Below are positions 8,307-17,561 of a stretch of DNA of 64,000 nucleotides, piece by piece. Position 1 is the first letter of the stretch; each line of letters starts with the position of its first letter. The position numbers were made by a program, and so were the translations under genes. The notes beneath the pieces were generated by a model. The model had not been told where the DNA came from. It saw nothing but the letters and a program-made list of their open reading frames with translations, and searched no databases. This stretch comes from Kosakonia arachidis (GTDB lineage Bacteria; Pseudomonadota; Gammaproteobacteria; Enterobacterales; Enterobacteriaceae): positions 434,001-498,000 of the forward strand of contig NZ_FPAU01000001.1 of assembly GCF_900116535.1 (NCBI RefSeq), read 5' to 3'.

Positions 8307-9320
8307 TTAAAAGTTGTAATCCAGCATGAGTTTATAGTCGGTAGTGATGGCATCGCCGTGAGTTACCCAACTCCCGTTCTGATTAATTAATGAGCCTGTT
8401 ATCTCTCCAGAAACGGTGAAGCGGGAGGTCAGAGGGTAATTTGCAGATACTTTCAGGAAGCGATTGCGGGTATTCTGGAATACTTCTCCATCTTCTCTCC
8501 GGGCATTATTTTTCTTGTAATGCCCATACCCCCCGCTAAAGGTTGTGGAAAGTTTTCCCCAGTTGTGCCAGATACCCATTGACGTGGTCCAACTTTTATC
8601 ATCTATATCACCCCATTGCGCTCTGTCTAAAATTGCAGAGGCGAATTGTTGCCGGAACCAGATACCTGTTGTGTTATTTATAATATATTGAGCACCTGGT
8701 TCGATTTGAAATGAGCGCATGTCACGGTCATTTTGTGAACCTCCACTGCGGCGATGATCAATTTGTTGGTAAAGATAATTGAAGACCGAAAATTTGTCTG
8801 TTACACGCAGATCGGTAAAGAATTTGACGCGTGCCTGCCAGCGATCATCAACTGACGCACTTCCTCCCATAACGTCCCATCCATAGCGCAGGCGTTTATA
8901 GAAATATTCATGACCGACAATAAGTTGTGTCCATTGATTCTGACTGAGGTAAGTCTGACTCTCCCACGTACCGTTATAGTTCGTCGTTCTACCTTCAGAA
9001 AAAGCCAGATACCAACCGGGTAAATCATCGTTACGCATGACTCCTTGCACAAAAGTCAGGGAATCATTACCGTTATGAAAATGGCTATTACTCCAGTTAT
9101 TATCCTCAATTGCATATTTTATTTTAAGCTGACCATGAATGCGGCCTCCAGCAGGATTAGAGGAACGTGTTGAGGTCCACATGACATCTTCATCAAGATA
9201 TGACCATGGATCAACGGCAATGACCGTTCCCGATAAATCCTTCATGATGCTCATACTTGCATTGGCCAGCGTCGGGAGCATAAGCGCGAAAATAACAGCC
9301 AGGGTAAGATGGTTTTTCAT
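8307..9320 (-). CDS. OmpG-like outer membrane porin (second copy)
   Basis: 337 aa. Signal peptide MKNHLTLAVIFALMLPTLANA, alternating aromatic beta strands, and a terminal aromatic (DYKLMLDYNF), all typical of outer-membrane barrels. The pattern around DDRWQARVKFFTDLRVTDKFS and RSFQIEPGAQYIINN matches the OmpG type of monomeric sugar porin. It is a paralogue of the porin at 10842-12116 (shared pattern R.D.LP.WY..F and VGHE). AAGGGATA precedes the ATG. Its place between a secreted GH32 enzyme and a fructokinase suggests uptake of fructo-oligosaccharides. Confidence 0.75.
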   Translation of the reverse strand: MKNHLTLAVIFALMLPTLANASMSIMKDLSGTVIAVDPWSYLDEDVMWTSTRSSNPAGGRIHGQLKIKYAIEDNNWSNSHFHNGNDSLTFVQGVMRNDDLPGWYLAFSEGRTTNYNGTWESQTYLSQNQWTQLIVGHEYFYKRLRYGWDVMGGSASVDDRWQARVKFFTDLRVTDKFSVFNYLYQQIDHRRSGGSQNDRDMRSFQIEPGAQYIINNTTGIWFRQQFASAILDRAQWGDIDDKSWTTSMGIWHNWGKLSTTFSGGYGHYKKNNARREDGEVFQNTRNRFLKVSANYPLTSRFTVSGEITGSLINQNGSWVTHGDAITTDYKLMLDYNF

Positions 9321-9332
9321 AACAATATCCCT

Positions 9333-10826
9333 TTAGATCATTTCTTTAAATTTTAATATTGCATGTAAACTATCATGCTGAGGCAAGCTAATGCTCCAGG
9401 GTTTCCCCTGCATAGAATACATGCGAGTGCTAAATGCCACTTTTTCATTAATATAAAAAACGGCTATTGAATTCTGTATAAGCACGCGTAAATCAATTTT
9501 CTCACCAAGCGGAATATCGACCCAGGATTCTGCATTACTCTGATTAATCGATGCTAACGGAGAGTTAAAGAAATAGGCTTTGCCCTTACTCCTGTTGAAA
9601 ACAACGTTGAGTGTTGAGTCACTCACATTATTATCAGTCAGCCCAAAGCTCATGACCATTCCCGAAGAGGGAATCTCCACCGTTGCGGACAACTCTCCAC
9701 GCTTGGGTAAAGGAGGATAAACTGATGACTGTAAGGGGCCAAACTGCGTTGATGTTTTGACCGTTTTAGCAGGTTTTATGGTTTGAACCGGGCCATTGTT
9801 ATCTTTTATGGCCTTCTGAAGTTCCTGCGGAATAATGCTATTGAGCTCACCTTTTGCATCTGCGGTGAGTTCATGTACGGCCAGGTTTCCTGCCCAGTCG
9901 ATATTACCCCTGTCATTGTTTCCCGCTTTCGTTGGGATCCAGCCGAAAATAAATAAACGACCATCCTTGATAGCCAGTTTACCGGCATAAAAACCAGAGC
10001 CATCCACAACATAATTATCCAGCTTATGCCACGGTCCTTCCGGATTATCTGCAACGCGGTACTGCGTCAGGCGCAGTGGCCACTGATCGCTGAAGCTCAG
10101 ATACCAGCGCCCGTTAAAGAAGACAAGTGTCGGACATTCAAGATTTGAGTTACTGGTAATGGTATCGTTGTCAAAAAATACACCACGATCTTTCCAGTTT
10201 TTTAAATCCGTTGAGCTGTAGCGCGCGATAATGCCGCGACCGTTGCTGCGGGTTGTGATCAGCATCCAGTACTCTTTCTTTTCTTCAACCCAGACAACGT
10301 GAGGATCGCGGAAGTCATTGCCGCGATAGTTATTGCCCGGCAGGATAGTGTCCTGCGGATGTTTCACCCAGTGAAGACGATCTTTACTGGTCGCATGCAT
10401 GACGGACTCGACCGGAAATACGTTTTCATTATGGGCTGTGTACCATGCGTGCCAGGTATCACCCACTTTGATAATGGAGCCGGTTCCCAGGAGCAACTCT
10501 GGATCGTTGACGTTATTAACGTAAGGAATGACTTCAGAATGGTTCTGGTAATTATATAAGTTGGTGCTGGAGAGCAGGTGAATCGCATGTACTCCTAAAT
10601 CGCTGCCGCCGCGCACGTCATTCAGGTAAAAAATATTAAACACGCCGTCGTTATAAACAGGCATTGGATCGCCAATAAATGACCCCTCGATGCGAGGGAA
10701 AAAGTCACTAACCTGGGTGATGCTCTTGTTCTGCAATGTTTCTTTAGACATCTGTGAATACGCAGGTACATTTCCACCAAAAAACACCAGCAGAACGAAT
10801 AAAGTCGCCGAAATAAAGGTTCTCAT
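9333..10826 (-). CDS. Secreted glycoside hydrolase family 32 enzyme (levanase/inulinase-like)
   Basis: 497 aa. Signal peptide at residues 1-25 (ATLFVLLVFFGGNVPAYS). The three GH32 acidic motifs are visible: GDPMPVYNDG near residue 52 (nucleophile Asp), FRDPHVVW near 172 (transition-state Asp) and NLECPTLVF near 229 (acid/base Glu). A C-terminal beta-sandwich follows from about residue 350. Unlike CscA it is exported, so it probably cuts fructans or fructo-oligosaccharides in the periplasm or outside the cell. The genes on both sides are only 12-15 bp away and encode porins. Hydrolysis versus transfructosylation cannot be decided here. Confidence 0.85.
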   Translation of the reverse strand: MRTFISATLFVLLVFFGGNVPAYSQMSKETLQNKSITQVSDFFPRIEGSFIGDPMPVYNDGVFNIFYLNDVRGGSDLGVHAIHLLSSTNLYNYQNHSEVIPYVNNVNDPELLLGTGSIIKVGDTWHAWYTAHNENVFPVESVMHATSKDRLHWVKHPQDTILPGNNYRGNDFRDPHVVWVEEKKEYWMLITTRSNGRGIIARYSSTDLKNWKDRGVFFDNDTITSNSNLECPTLVFFNGRWYLSFSDQWPLRLTQYRVADNPEGPWHKLDNYVVDGSGFYAGKLAIKDGRLFIFGWIPTKAGNNDRGNIDWAGNLAVHELTADAKGELNSIIPQELQKAIKDNNGPVQTIKPAKTVKTSTQFGPLQSSVYPPLPKRGELSATVEIPSSGMVMSFGLTDNNVSDSTLNVVFNRSKGKAYFFNSPLASINQSNAESWVDIPLGEKIDLRVLIQNSIAVFYINEKVAFSTRMYSMQGKPWSISLPQHDSLHAILKFKEMI

Positions 10827-10841
10827 ACTATCCCCTGAGTA

Positions 10842-12116
10842 TCAGAAGTTATAAGTAACACCAACTACGGTGTACGGATTCCAGGAGTGGCCTGTGTACG
10901 TCCAGAGCCCTGCTTCTTTAGTGAATGAAGCTTTGAATTCGCCATAAAGGCGAACTTCACCAAAGACGGGATAGCTGATAGTGCCACCAATAAATTTGTA
11001 GCGGCCGTCGTAAAAGAGTTCTTTGGCGTTACTGGCGTTATCAATTTTGTCCTGTCCAAAACCGATATACAGTGACGTTAATAATGGATACCAGTTGCGC
11101 CAGAAGCCGGCTGTCACTTTCCATTCCTGCTCAACAATATCACCCCAGCTTTCACGCACCTGACGGTTATAGTAATAGTAAGGACGTAAATACAAACCGA
11201 GATCCGGATTCACCCGATACTGGATCGCAGGTTCAGTTTCAAAGATATACTGTTCAAGGTCGCCATTGCCCGGTTGATTGCCCTGAGGCTGATATTCGCC
11301 ATAAGCGTATCCGGCAATGCTCCATTTATTAGACAAGCGTAAGTCCTGCCAGAGCTTAAAGCGACTTTTCCAGCGTTTGGTTGCCGTTTCGGAGCCGACC
11401 ATGACTTCTGTACCGATATTCCCTCGCCATGTTTCAAAAATATGTCCGACAAAAAACTCATTAATAGTATTGGTGGCACCGCTATAATCCTGATTGCTGA
11501 ACTGCCCTTTATAATCATCTTCCCTGGCATTCCAGAAACCGAAGTACCAGTTTGGCAATTCATCATGTCTTAAAAAGGCCTGCATGGTGGCAAGCTTAAA
11601 TTTCCCACTATTTTTCTTAGAATTGCTCCAGCGGACATCATCAATTTCAATCTGGCTACCGATGTTTCCGTGCAGACCGCCAGCTTCCATATTTCGCCCG
11701 ATACTGTTCCAGTGAACCGGCGGTGCTTCCTGCCTTAAGCGTAACAGGCTTACATCCTCAGAATCATCCACCGCATTGTTCTGATTCGTGTTTTTACTCT
11801 CAGAAGGTTGTACCGCAGTGGCAGAAGGGGCACTCTGTACGGTTGCTGTGTTTCCAGCTATAGCAGAGGAAGGCTCGCGCACAGTTACATCCTGAGATCC
11901 GCTTTTGGCGGCGGAATTACTGTGCTGCTGGTTTTCAGTCTCATCGTAAAAATAGCTTTGATAGTTCCCCGTATAATTATCCGGTATCTCAGCTTTTTTT
12001 TCAGCAATAGCGGGAAAAGTGGCAAAAGAAAAAAGGAGTGCCAGTGTTATTTCCCCGGGAGATGGTTTTGTCCTGCTTTTAATTATATCTTGAGGTTGTT
12101 CTACTCTTTCATCCAT
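10842..12116 (-). CDS. OmpG-like porin with a long N-terminal periplasmic extension
   Basis: 424 aa. After a signal sequence (about residues 14-38, LALLFSFATFPAIA) comes a ~95-residue Ser/Asn/Gln/Thr-rich linker (residues 45-130), and only then the barrel, which starts near GLHGNIGSQIEIDDVRW. The barrel ends in TVVGVTYNF. It shares with the neighbouring porin the patterns AFLRHDELPNWYFGFW, VGHIFETW and WKSRFKLWQDLRLSNKWS. The N-terminal extension recalls the sucrose porin ScrY, which also has a periplasmic domain, though the linker here is low complexity rather than clearly coiled-coil. It probably admits sucrose or fructo-oligosaccharides. Confidence 0.75.
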   Translation of the reverse strand: MDERVEQPQDIIKSRTKPSPGEITLALLFSFATFPAIAEKKAEIPDNYTGNYQSYFYDETENQQHSNSAAKSGSQDVTVREPSSAIAGNTATVQSAPSATAVQPSESKNTNQNNAVDDSEDVSLLRLRQEAPPVHWNSIGRNMEAGGLHGNIGSQIEIDDVRWSNSKKNSGKFKLATMQAFLRHDELPNWYFGFWNAREDDYKGQFSNQDYSGATNTINEFFVGHIFETWRGNIGTEVMVGSETATKRWKSRFKLWQDLRLSNKWSIAGYAYGEYQPQGNQPGNGDLEQYIFETEPAIQYRVNPDLGLYLRPYYYYNRQVRESWGDIVEQEWKVTAGFWRNWYPLLTSLYIGFGQDKIDNASNAKELFYDGRYKFIGGTISYPVFGEVRLYGEFKASFTKEAGLWTYTGHSWNPYTVVGVTYNF

Positions 12117-12210
12117 TTTTCTATCTCGTTATTCAGACAATATAATGCCAGCCAGAGACTGGCAGAAATAAAGACAGGCAATATAAAAAGTAAGATGATA
12201 TCTGATGGAA

Positions 12211-13647
12211 TTATTTATCCAGAGACCAGTATCCGGCTTCTTTTAATGCAGCGGCTCCACTATTTGCAAACAGCATTATGTCGCGCTGCCCTGGCTGCGG
12301 ATAAATTCGACTGCTTAAACAGGCTTCGCCTTCATTAACAAATACTTCCACGGATGAGCGATCAATGAAAATTCGCAGTGAAAGGATACTGCCCTCGGGC
12401 AGGGGAATGCTGCGCGTTCCCATAAGCGAGAAATCAGGGTAGTTACGCTCTAACACTAAGCGCTGAGCCTGATTATCAACGTAAATACGCAGCCCATCTC
12501 CCAGCACCATGCCATATTGTTCCGCCAGAGACGTGCCACGCTCCCATTCCAGTAATAACTCCACGGCTTCGGCCTCTGCAGCGACAAATACCCGCTGATT
12601 ATTCAGGCAATGGGCAGGGACAGGAAAATAGCTGCCTCGCAGGGCGGTCACTTCGGCGATGGGTTTCATCATCAGGCGATTATTATCGCCTAAGCTCACT
12701 TCGCGCGGCAGTGAGAGCATTCCGGCCCAACCATCCTGTTGCTCAGGCATCGGCGATTCCCACATATCCAGCCACCCAATAACAATTCTGCGTCCATCCG
12801 GGCTAAGGAAACTTTGCGGGGCATAAAAATCGTGACCGCTATCCATCTCAATAAATTGCCCGTCATGGCTGAACGGCTGGCCTGGCTGCCATTCTCCCAG
12901 TAAATATCCGCTCTGGAAAAGGTTACGGTTTTTATAACCTTCTGCCACCAGTCCCTGTGGTGAAAACATCAGCACACGACTGCCGTTCAGGGCAAAGAAA
13001 TCAGGGCATTCCCACATATAGCCCATACCTTGTTCAGCTTCGGCAAGAATGCCCTCATCATGCCATTCCTGAAGATTGGTGGAACGGTAAAGGCGCACCT
13101 GGCCGGTATTTCCGACGCGTGAACCCACAACCATGTACCAGAACTCACCTTCGCGCCACACTTTCGGATCGCGAAAATGATGCAGTCCTGGAGGGGTATC
13201 AATCACCATACCATGACGCTCAAAATGAATGCCGTCACGGCTGGTTGCCAGACATTGCACCTGATAGAGATTGTCATCAGTATCAGCCGGGCCGTGGAAT
13301 TTATGCCCGGTATAAATCAGTGCCAGCGTGTCGCCGTCCACCACTGCGGAACCGGAAAAACAACCATCTTTATCTGCCGGACCTTCCGGTGCCAGAGCTA
13401 CAGGCATATGTTCCCAGTGAACCAGGTCTTTACTGCGGGCGTGCCCCCAGTGCATCGGTCCCCATTTCGTTGAATAGGGGTGATGTTGATAAAATGCATG
13501 ATACCAACCGTCAAACCATACCAGTCCGTTAGGATCGTTCATCCAGCCTGCTCTTGCGGCAAGGTGATAGCGCGGATACCAGCGGGGGTTAATCCCGGCA
13601 TGTGCTTTTTCAAGCGTCTCTTCGGCCTGTTTTAATAAGGATGTCAT
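12211..13647 (-). CDS. cscA: Cytoplasmic sucrose hydrolase (invertase)
   Basis: About 478 aa, the length of E. coli CscA. GH32 motifs: WMNDPNG near residue 36 (nucleophile Asp), FRDPKVW (stabiliser) and WECPDFF (acid/base). There is no signal peptide, so it acts on imported sucrose or short fructo-oligosaccharides in the cytoplasm. I chose the ATG at 13647 (MTSLLKQAEE) because GGGAGAAAACACA precedes it; the in-frame ATG at 13677 lies inside the upstream permease gene. It follows that permease and precedes the first porin. Confidence 0.92.
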   Translation of the reverse strand: MTSLLKQAEETLEKAHAGINPRWYPRYHLAARAGWMNDPNGLVWFDGWYHAFYQHHPYSTKWGPMHWGHARSKDLVHWEHMPVALAPEGPADKDGCFSGSAVVDGDTLALIYTGHKFHGPADTDDNLYQVQCLATSRDGIHFERHGMVIDTPPGLHHFRDPKVWREGEFWYMVVGSRVGNTGQVRLYRSTNLQEWHDEGILAEAEQGMGYMWECPDFFALNGSRVLMFSPQGLVAEGYKNRNLFQSGYLLGEWQPGQPFSHDGQFIEMDSGHDFYAPQSFLSPDGRRIVIGWLDMWESPMPEQQDGWAGMLSLPREVSLGDNNRLMMKPIAEVTALRGSYFPVPAHCLNNQRVFVAAEAEAVELLLEWERGTSLAEQYGMVLGDGLRIYVDNQAQRLVLERNYPDFSLMGTRSIPLPEGSILSLRIFIDRSSVEVFVNEGEACLSSRIYPQPGQRDIMLFANSGAAALKEAGYWSLDK

Positions 13648-13666
13648 TGTGTTTTCTCCCGATAAT

Positions 13667-14905
13667 TTACACAGCACCTTGCTGTAAAAAGGGTTGCTCA
13701 GTTGAGGGCTTATTGGGGCGCAAAAGGAAAATGGAAATAAACGTGGTGCAGAACACCATAATACCCATAATCAGATAGGACTGGGCGAAGCCAAATTTTT
13801 CGTAGCTGAAACCCGCCAGTGGTGATAACACGGTGCCAATAACCGAACTCGTGCAGGCAAATCCCACCAGATAAATAGTGGAAGACAAACGCTTGTCGAA
13901 ATTCAGGCTGTTGTATTTAAAAATGGCCACCAACAGTACCGGCAGTTCTAAGGCGTGCAGCAGTTTTGTAATCGAAATGAGCAGAGGCCCCTCAACCAGG
14001 CCGGAGGCGATCATACGCATCGCCATTACCATGCCTGCGAATATCAGGCCATTTTTGGCACCAATTTTGTTAACCAGCCACGGTGCGCAGAACATGCCAG
14101 CTGCTTCCAGAAATACCTGGAAGGAATTTAAATAACCAAACATGGCGTTTCCTTCCCGTAAGGTAGGAAACTGTGAGGAAAAATAAACCGGGAATTGCTG
14201 ATCGTAGACGCCGTAAATACAGGTTCCCACCACGAAGAAAATAAGTGCCCAGAAACGCGGTAACCTTAGCAGACGGAGGGCATCTTCCAGAGAAACTTTT
14301 TTCGCTCCAATCTCCAGTTTTTCCATGCTCGCTGGTGCGGCAACTTTTAACCGGGCCAGCAGACAGAAGAAGACCAGACCGGCGCATGATGCCACCAGAA
14401 AGTTGAGATCGGGATTGATATTAAACAACAGCCCGGCAAAAAACGTAGCGACGGCCCACCCGAGAGAGCCCCACATGCGGGCCCGTCCAAATTCAAAGGT
14501 ACTCTGACGCGCAACGCGCTCTGTGTAAGATTCCAGCACGCCAATGCCGCCATTAAACGTCATACCAATAAACAAGCCACCAAAAACACTCCCCAGCAGA
14601 ATATTCAGGCTGAGCAGATAGCTAAAAAGGAGATAAGCAGGGCCGGAGAAGATCAGCAATGCTGTAATAAACCACAGCAGGTTTTTGCGCAGACCCAGGC
14701 GATCCTGGATAAAACCGTAGAACACCTGAGCAAAAAGGGCTGATACCGATAAAACGGAAAAGATAATGCCTGTTTCCGATGCTTTCATTCCCACTTCCTG
14801 GTGAAGCCAGATAGAAAGAAGTGAGCTGGATGAAGACCAGGTGACAAAGAAAAAGAACAGCAAAGCACTGAGCAGCAAATAGCTGCGGGAAGGCCTTTTT
14901 TTCAT
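13667..14905 (-). CDS. cscB: Oligosaccharide:H+ symporter, CscB/RafB/LacY family
   Basis: About 412 aa with twelve membrane segments. Signature segments of the LacY group are visible: YGFIQDRLGLRKNLLW after helix 2, FEFGRARMWGSLGWA after helix 4, YGVYDQQFPVYF near helix 7 and LLHALELPVLLVAIFKY near helix 10. It probably imports sucrose and fructo-oligosaccharides with protons; RafB-like features leave the exact sugar open. Starts are ambiguous between the ATG at 14905 (MKKRPSRSYLL) and upstream GTG/ATG codons around 14929-14935, which lie close to a CscR-type operator. Confidence 0.85.
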   Translation of the reverse strand: MKKRPSRSYLLLSALLFFFFVTWSSSSSLLSIWLHQEVGMKASETGIIFSVLSVSALFAQVFYGFIQDRLGLRKNLLWFITALLIFSGPAYLLFSYLLSLNILLGSVFGGLFIGMTFNGGIGVLESYTERVARQSTFEFGRARMWGSLGWAVATFFAGLLFNINPDLNFLVASCAGLVFFCLLARLKVAAPASMEKLEIGAKKVSLEDALRLLRLPRFWALIFFVVGTCIYGVYDQQFPVYFSSQFPTLREGNAMFGYLNSFQVFLEAAGMFCAPWLVNKIGAKNGLIFAGMVMAMRMIASGLVEGPLLISITKLLHALELPVLLVAIFKYNSLNFDKRLSSTIYLVGFACTSSVIGTVLSPLAGFSYEKFGFAQSYLIMGIMVFCTTFISIFLLRPNKPSTEQPFLQQGAV

Positions 14906-14935
14906 CTGAGCAATCTCATAGCGGATCATATGCAC

Positions 14936-15020
14936 TTATGGTAACGTTAACATATATTATTTATATCGGTTTTTACGCAATATTCGATGTTAATCACAAA
15001 AGTTAACGTTAACATTATTC
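14936..15020 (-). promoter_or_regulatory. CscR-type operators and csc operon promoter region
   Basis: Two LacI-type palindromes: GTTAACGTTAAC (perfect, 15002-15013) and GGTAACGTTAAC (14940-14951), 62 bp apart in the gap between the permease and cscR. Between them the minus strand has TTGCGT and AT-rich TATAAA/ATATAT hexamers, so the promoter is framed by two repressor sites that could support looping. A TGTGATTAACA half-site resembles a CRP site. Inducer is expected to be fructose or sucrose by analogy with E. coli CscR. Confidence 0.7.
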
Positions 15021-15169
15021 ATGTGAGATCTGCGTCAAATTTTTGTTCCAAATTCCCAAAATGACGAGCTCAATGCTTAGAATAATAGGTTCATTTTTAC
15101 GGTTACTTTAAGTGCGGCGGTTCGCTTGCGCCACGAGGATGTAGCCGTGTTTTTGCTAAATGGAAGGTT

Positions 15170-16165
15170 ATGGCGTCTTTAAAAGATGTGGCCAGAATGG
15201 CCAATGTATCGTTAATGACAGTTTCGCGGGCACTGAATAGCCCTGAACGCGTGAAGCCTGAGACACTTGCACGGGTGCAGGAGGCGATTCTGCATCTGAA
15301 CTACGTACCCGATTTGTCTGCAAAACAAATCCGCAGTGTGGGTACTAAAAATAAAACGATTGGCGTACTGGCGCTGGATACGGTAACCACACCTTTTTCG
15401 GTCGAAATCACGTTGTCAATCGAGGAGACTGCTCGCGCGCATGGCTGGAATAGCTTCGTGGTTAATATGTTCTCTGATGATAATCCTGACGACATTGTCG
15501 ATCTGCTACTTGCCCATCGTCCCGGAGGAATTATTTTCACTACCATGGGGCTTCGCGAAGTACGTGTTCCACCCAAGTTGCTGACGCATCCTTGTGTTCT
15601 GGCAAACTGTGAAAATAAAGATGAGCCGGTTGCCTGTTACATCCCTGACGACGAACAGGGTCAGTATACTGCGGTGCAGGCATTGCTGGCGGCAGGATAT
15701 CGTCGGCCCATCTGTCTGCATTTACCGGTCAATCACCTTGCGACGTCCCGTCGCCGAAAGGGACTGGAGCGTGCCTGTCGTGAGGTAAGCATCGATCCTG
15801 ATACGCTGGATCATTGCTATATGCAGTTTGGCGATGAACACTACCGTGATATTCCCGACATCCTCCTGGCTCATATTCATCAGGGGATACCGCAGTTTGA
15901 TTCAGTTATTTGCGGTAATGACCGCATTGCATTCATGGTGTATCAGACCCTTATGGCTAAAGGAATACGTATCCCGCAGGATATCGGGGTTATTGGGTAC
16001 GATAACCTTGTAGGCATCGGCAACCTGTTTTTACCCCCGTTATCGACGGTTCAGTTACCGCATTACGAAATTGGCCGACTGAGTACATTGCATATTATTA
16101 ACGGCGATGACAGCAATGGAAAGGTACTCGTCGATAGCCCCTGGTTATCCCGCGAGTCATTTTAA
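15170..16165 (+). CDS. cscR: LacI-family sucrose operon repressor
   Basis: 331 aa. The N-terminus MASLKDVARMANVSLMTVSR is the LacI helix-turn-helix, followed by the hinge LNYVPDLSAKQIRS and a periplasmic-binding-protein-like sugar domain. Segments such as DTVTTPFSVEI, GWNSFVVNMFSDD and NLFLPPLSTVQLPH match my recall of E. coli CscR. Divergent from the cscB-like operon, with two operators in the gap. GGAAGG lies just before the ATG. Confidence 0.92.
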   Translation: MASLKDVARMANVSLMTVSRALNSPERVKPETLARVQEAILHLNYVPDLSAKQIRSVGTKNKTIGVLALDTVTTPFSVEITLSIEETARAHGWNSFVVNMFSDDNPDDIVDLLLAHRPGGIIFTTMGLREVRVPPKLLTHPCVLANCENKDEPVACYIPDDEQGQYTAVQALLAAGYRRPICLHLPVNHLATSRRRKGLERACREVSIDPDTLDHCYMQFGDEHYRDIPDILLAHIHQGIPQFDSVICGNDRIAFMVYQTLMAKGIRIPQDIGVIGYDNLVGIGNLFLPPLSTVQLPHYEIGRLSTLHIINGDDSNGKVLVDSPWLSRESF

Positions 16166-16328
16166 AAGCGGATTGGCTGGATGTTTGCCCAAGCTGTAAC
16201 CATGCTGTATGGCCGTCTGAAATGGAGTATTGAGGGATTTTGCAAGCAATCGCAGCATTGCTTGCTTTCACTCAAAAGGTTAGTTTTTTATATTTTGAGA
16301 AAATTAATGCCTTCTTCGTGCTGTGAGT

Positions 16329-16463
16329 TCAACTGATGGACGCAACACACTTATTGTACCGTTCTGCGGGCGATTCATAGTCTAGCGTTTTTCTCGGCCT
16401 TTCGTTGAGCTGTCTGGCAACCCTGTTAAGTCTTTGCTGGCTGTGAACCGATAAGTCAGTGAA
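16329..16463 (-). pseudogene. IS30-family transposase, C-terminal remnant
   Basis: The minus-strand frame reads [19 protein letters not shown], then [19 protein letters not shown] and stops at TGA (16329-16331). This is the conserved end of IS30-family transposases. An in-frame TGA precedes the fragment and no N-terminal part or inverted repeat is seen, so only the last ~44 codons survive. The rest of the 16166-16540 gap holds no gene. Confidence 0.85.
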
Positions 16464-16540
16464 TCAACACTCTGTCTTTCATACGGTGTAAAATCCGGGT
16501 ATCCATCAGGATAACGGACAACGTTAACCGTACTTAAATG

Positions 16541-17476
16541 CTAAATGCCGTGCTGTTTTGCCAGCCATTGACTGGCCGTTGTAGTTGAAATTCCCTGACG
16601 GTAATTGTAAGTATTGCGCTTACTCCAGGCTACTCCGTCTGGCCGTGCGAAAGCCAGCCGGTAATGTGCACCAACATCTTGCGGATTGTGCTGCACATCA
16701 TCCCGAAGCTTTTGCCGGTCCAGTAATTTTCTGTTTACTTCAGTGCCCCAGTGAGCACGCATTAAATCAGCAAGCTCACTGTAAGTCAGCGTATCGCCTG
16801 CAATATAGACAATCTCGTTTTTGAAAGTGGGCTGATGGAAGAAAATGTCCGCAGTCAGCTTGCCAATATCTTCAGGTGTGGTTAGCGTTACCGCGTGCTG
16901 CCACTCTCCCAGAGCACAGACCGTTTTACTTTGCGCGTCAATCACGCCAAAACCAGGCTCAAACAGATAGCTGGTAAAAATACCTGTCGATACAATGACC
17001 CACTCTGTTGCGTTTTGCTGGCGTAAAAGGTGGCGAACGTCGAGCTGTTCATCCCAGACTTGTTGCCCACTACCTTTACCCACTACGTCATAATCAACGC
17101 CAAACTGCCATGGGAAGTAGCGGGCTACAGCCGCTTTCAATACCGCCTGCGTAATTTTTATCTGCGTTCCTGGCCCGCCGACAAAACCACTGCAGTTGAT
17201 GACGGCGTCGAAAGCAGCAAATAGCTCGCTCAGTTCATCAACACTGTTCTCCTGCAGATCGCCCTCTACTACAGCGATTCCAAGCTTCATCAGCTCATCC
17301 AGTCGTGCCTTGCGCGAACCAGAAATGGCATGAGCAGCTTCGCTTCTGAGTAACACGCTAAGTTTTACATCGGCGTGTTTCTGCGCTTTATTGCTCATCG
17401 CTCTCAATACCTGAATACCAAGCTCGCCTGCACCCAGTATTAGAACCCTATTTGTAGGTTTTTTTTCGGTATTCAT
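16541..17476 (-). CDS. NmrA-like NAD(P)-binding reductase
   Basis: About 311 aa. Rossmann motif LILGAGELGIQVLRAM at the N-terminus, then EGDLQENS and FPWQFGVDYD, as in the NmrA/isoflavone-reductase-like (aromatic alcohol reductase) group. I chose the ATG at 17476 (MNTEKKPTNRV) because AGGAAGCAACA precedes it; the longer frame would run into the divergent regulator's promoter. Divergent HxlR regulator 85 bp away. The substrate is unknown; redox or quinone stress is a reasonable guess from the partner. Confidence 0.8.
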   Translation of the reverse strand: MNTEKKPTNRVLILGAGELGIQVLRAMSNKAQKHADVKLSVLLRSEAAHAISGSRKARLDELMKLGIAVVEGDLQENSVDELSELFAAFDAVINCSGFVGGPGTQIKITQAVLKAAVARYFPWQFGVDYDVVGKGSGQQVWDEQLDVRHLLRQQNATEWVIVSTGIFTSYLFEPGFGVIDAQSKTVCALGEWQHAVTLTTPEDIGKLTADIFFHQPTFKNEIVYIAGDTLTYSELADLMRAHWGTEVNRKLLDRQKLRDDVQHNPQDVGAHYRLAFARPDGVAWSKRNTYNYRQGISTTTASQWLAKQHGI

Positions 17477-17561
17477 TGTTGCTTCCTGTTGTATTAAAGC
17501 ATCATCCTGACAGCTGACATGGACGGGTTCAATTAGGCACACGCATGATACCGGAGGTGAT

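Noticed and set aside
12957-13532. 191-codon frame on the plus strand
   Set aside because: Lies fully inside cscA on the opposite strand; no start signal or family pattern.
16506-16530. ACGTTAACCGT sequence resembling a CscR site near the IS30 remnant
   Set aside because: Imperfect palindrome far from any csc promoter; probably chance.
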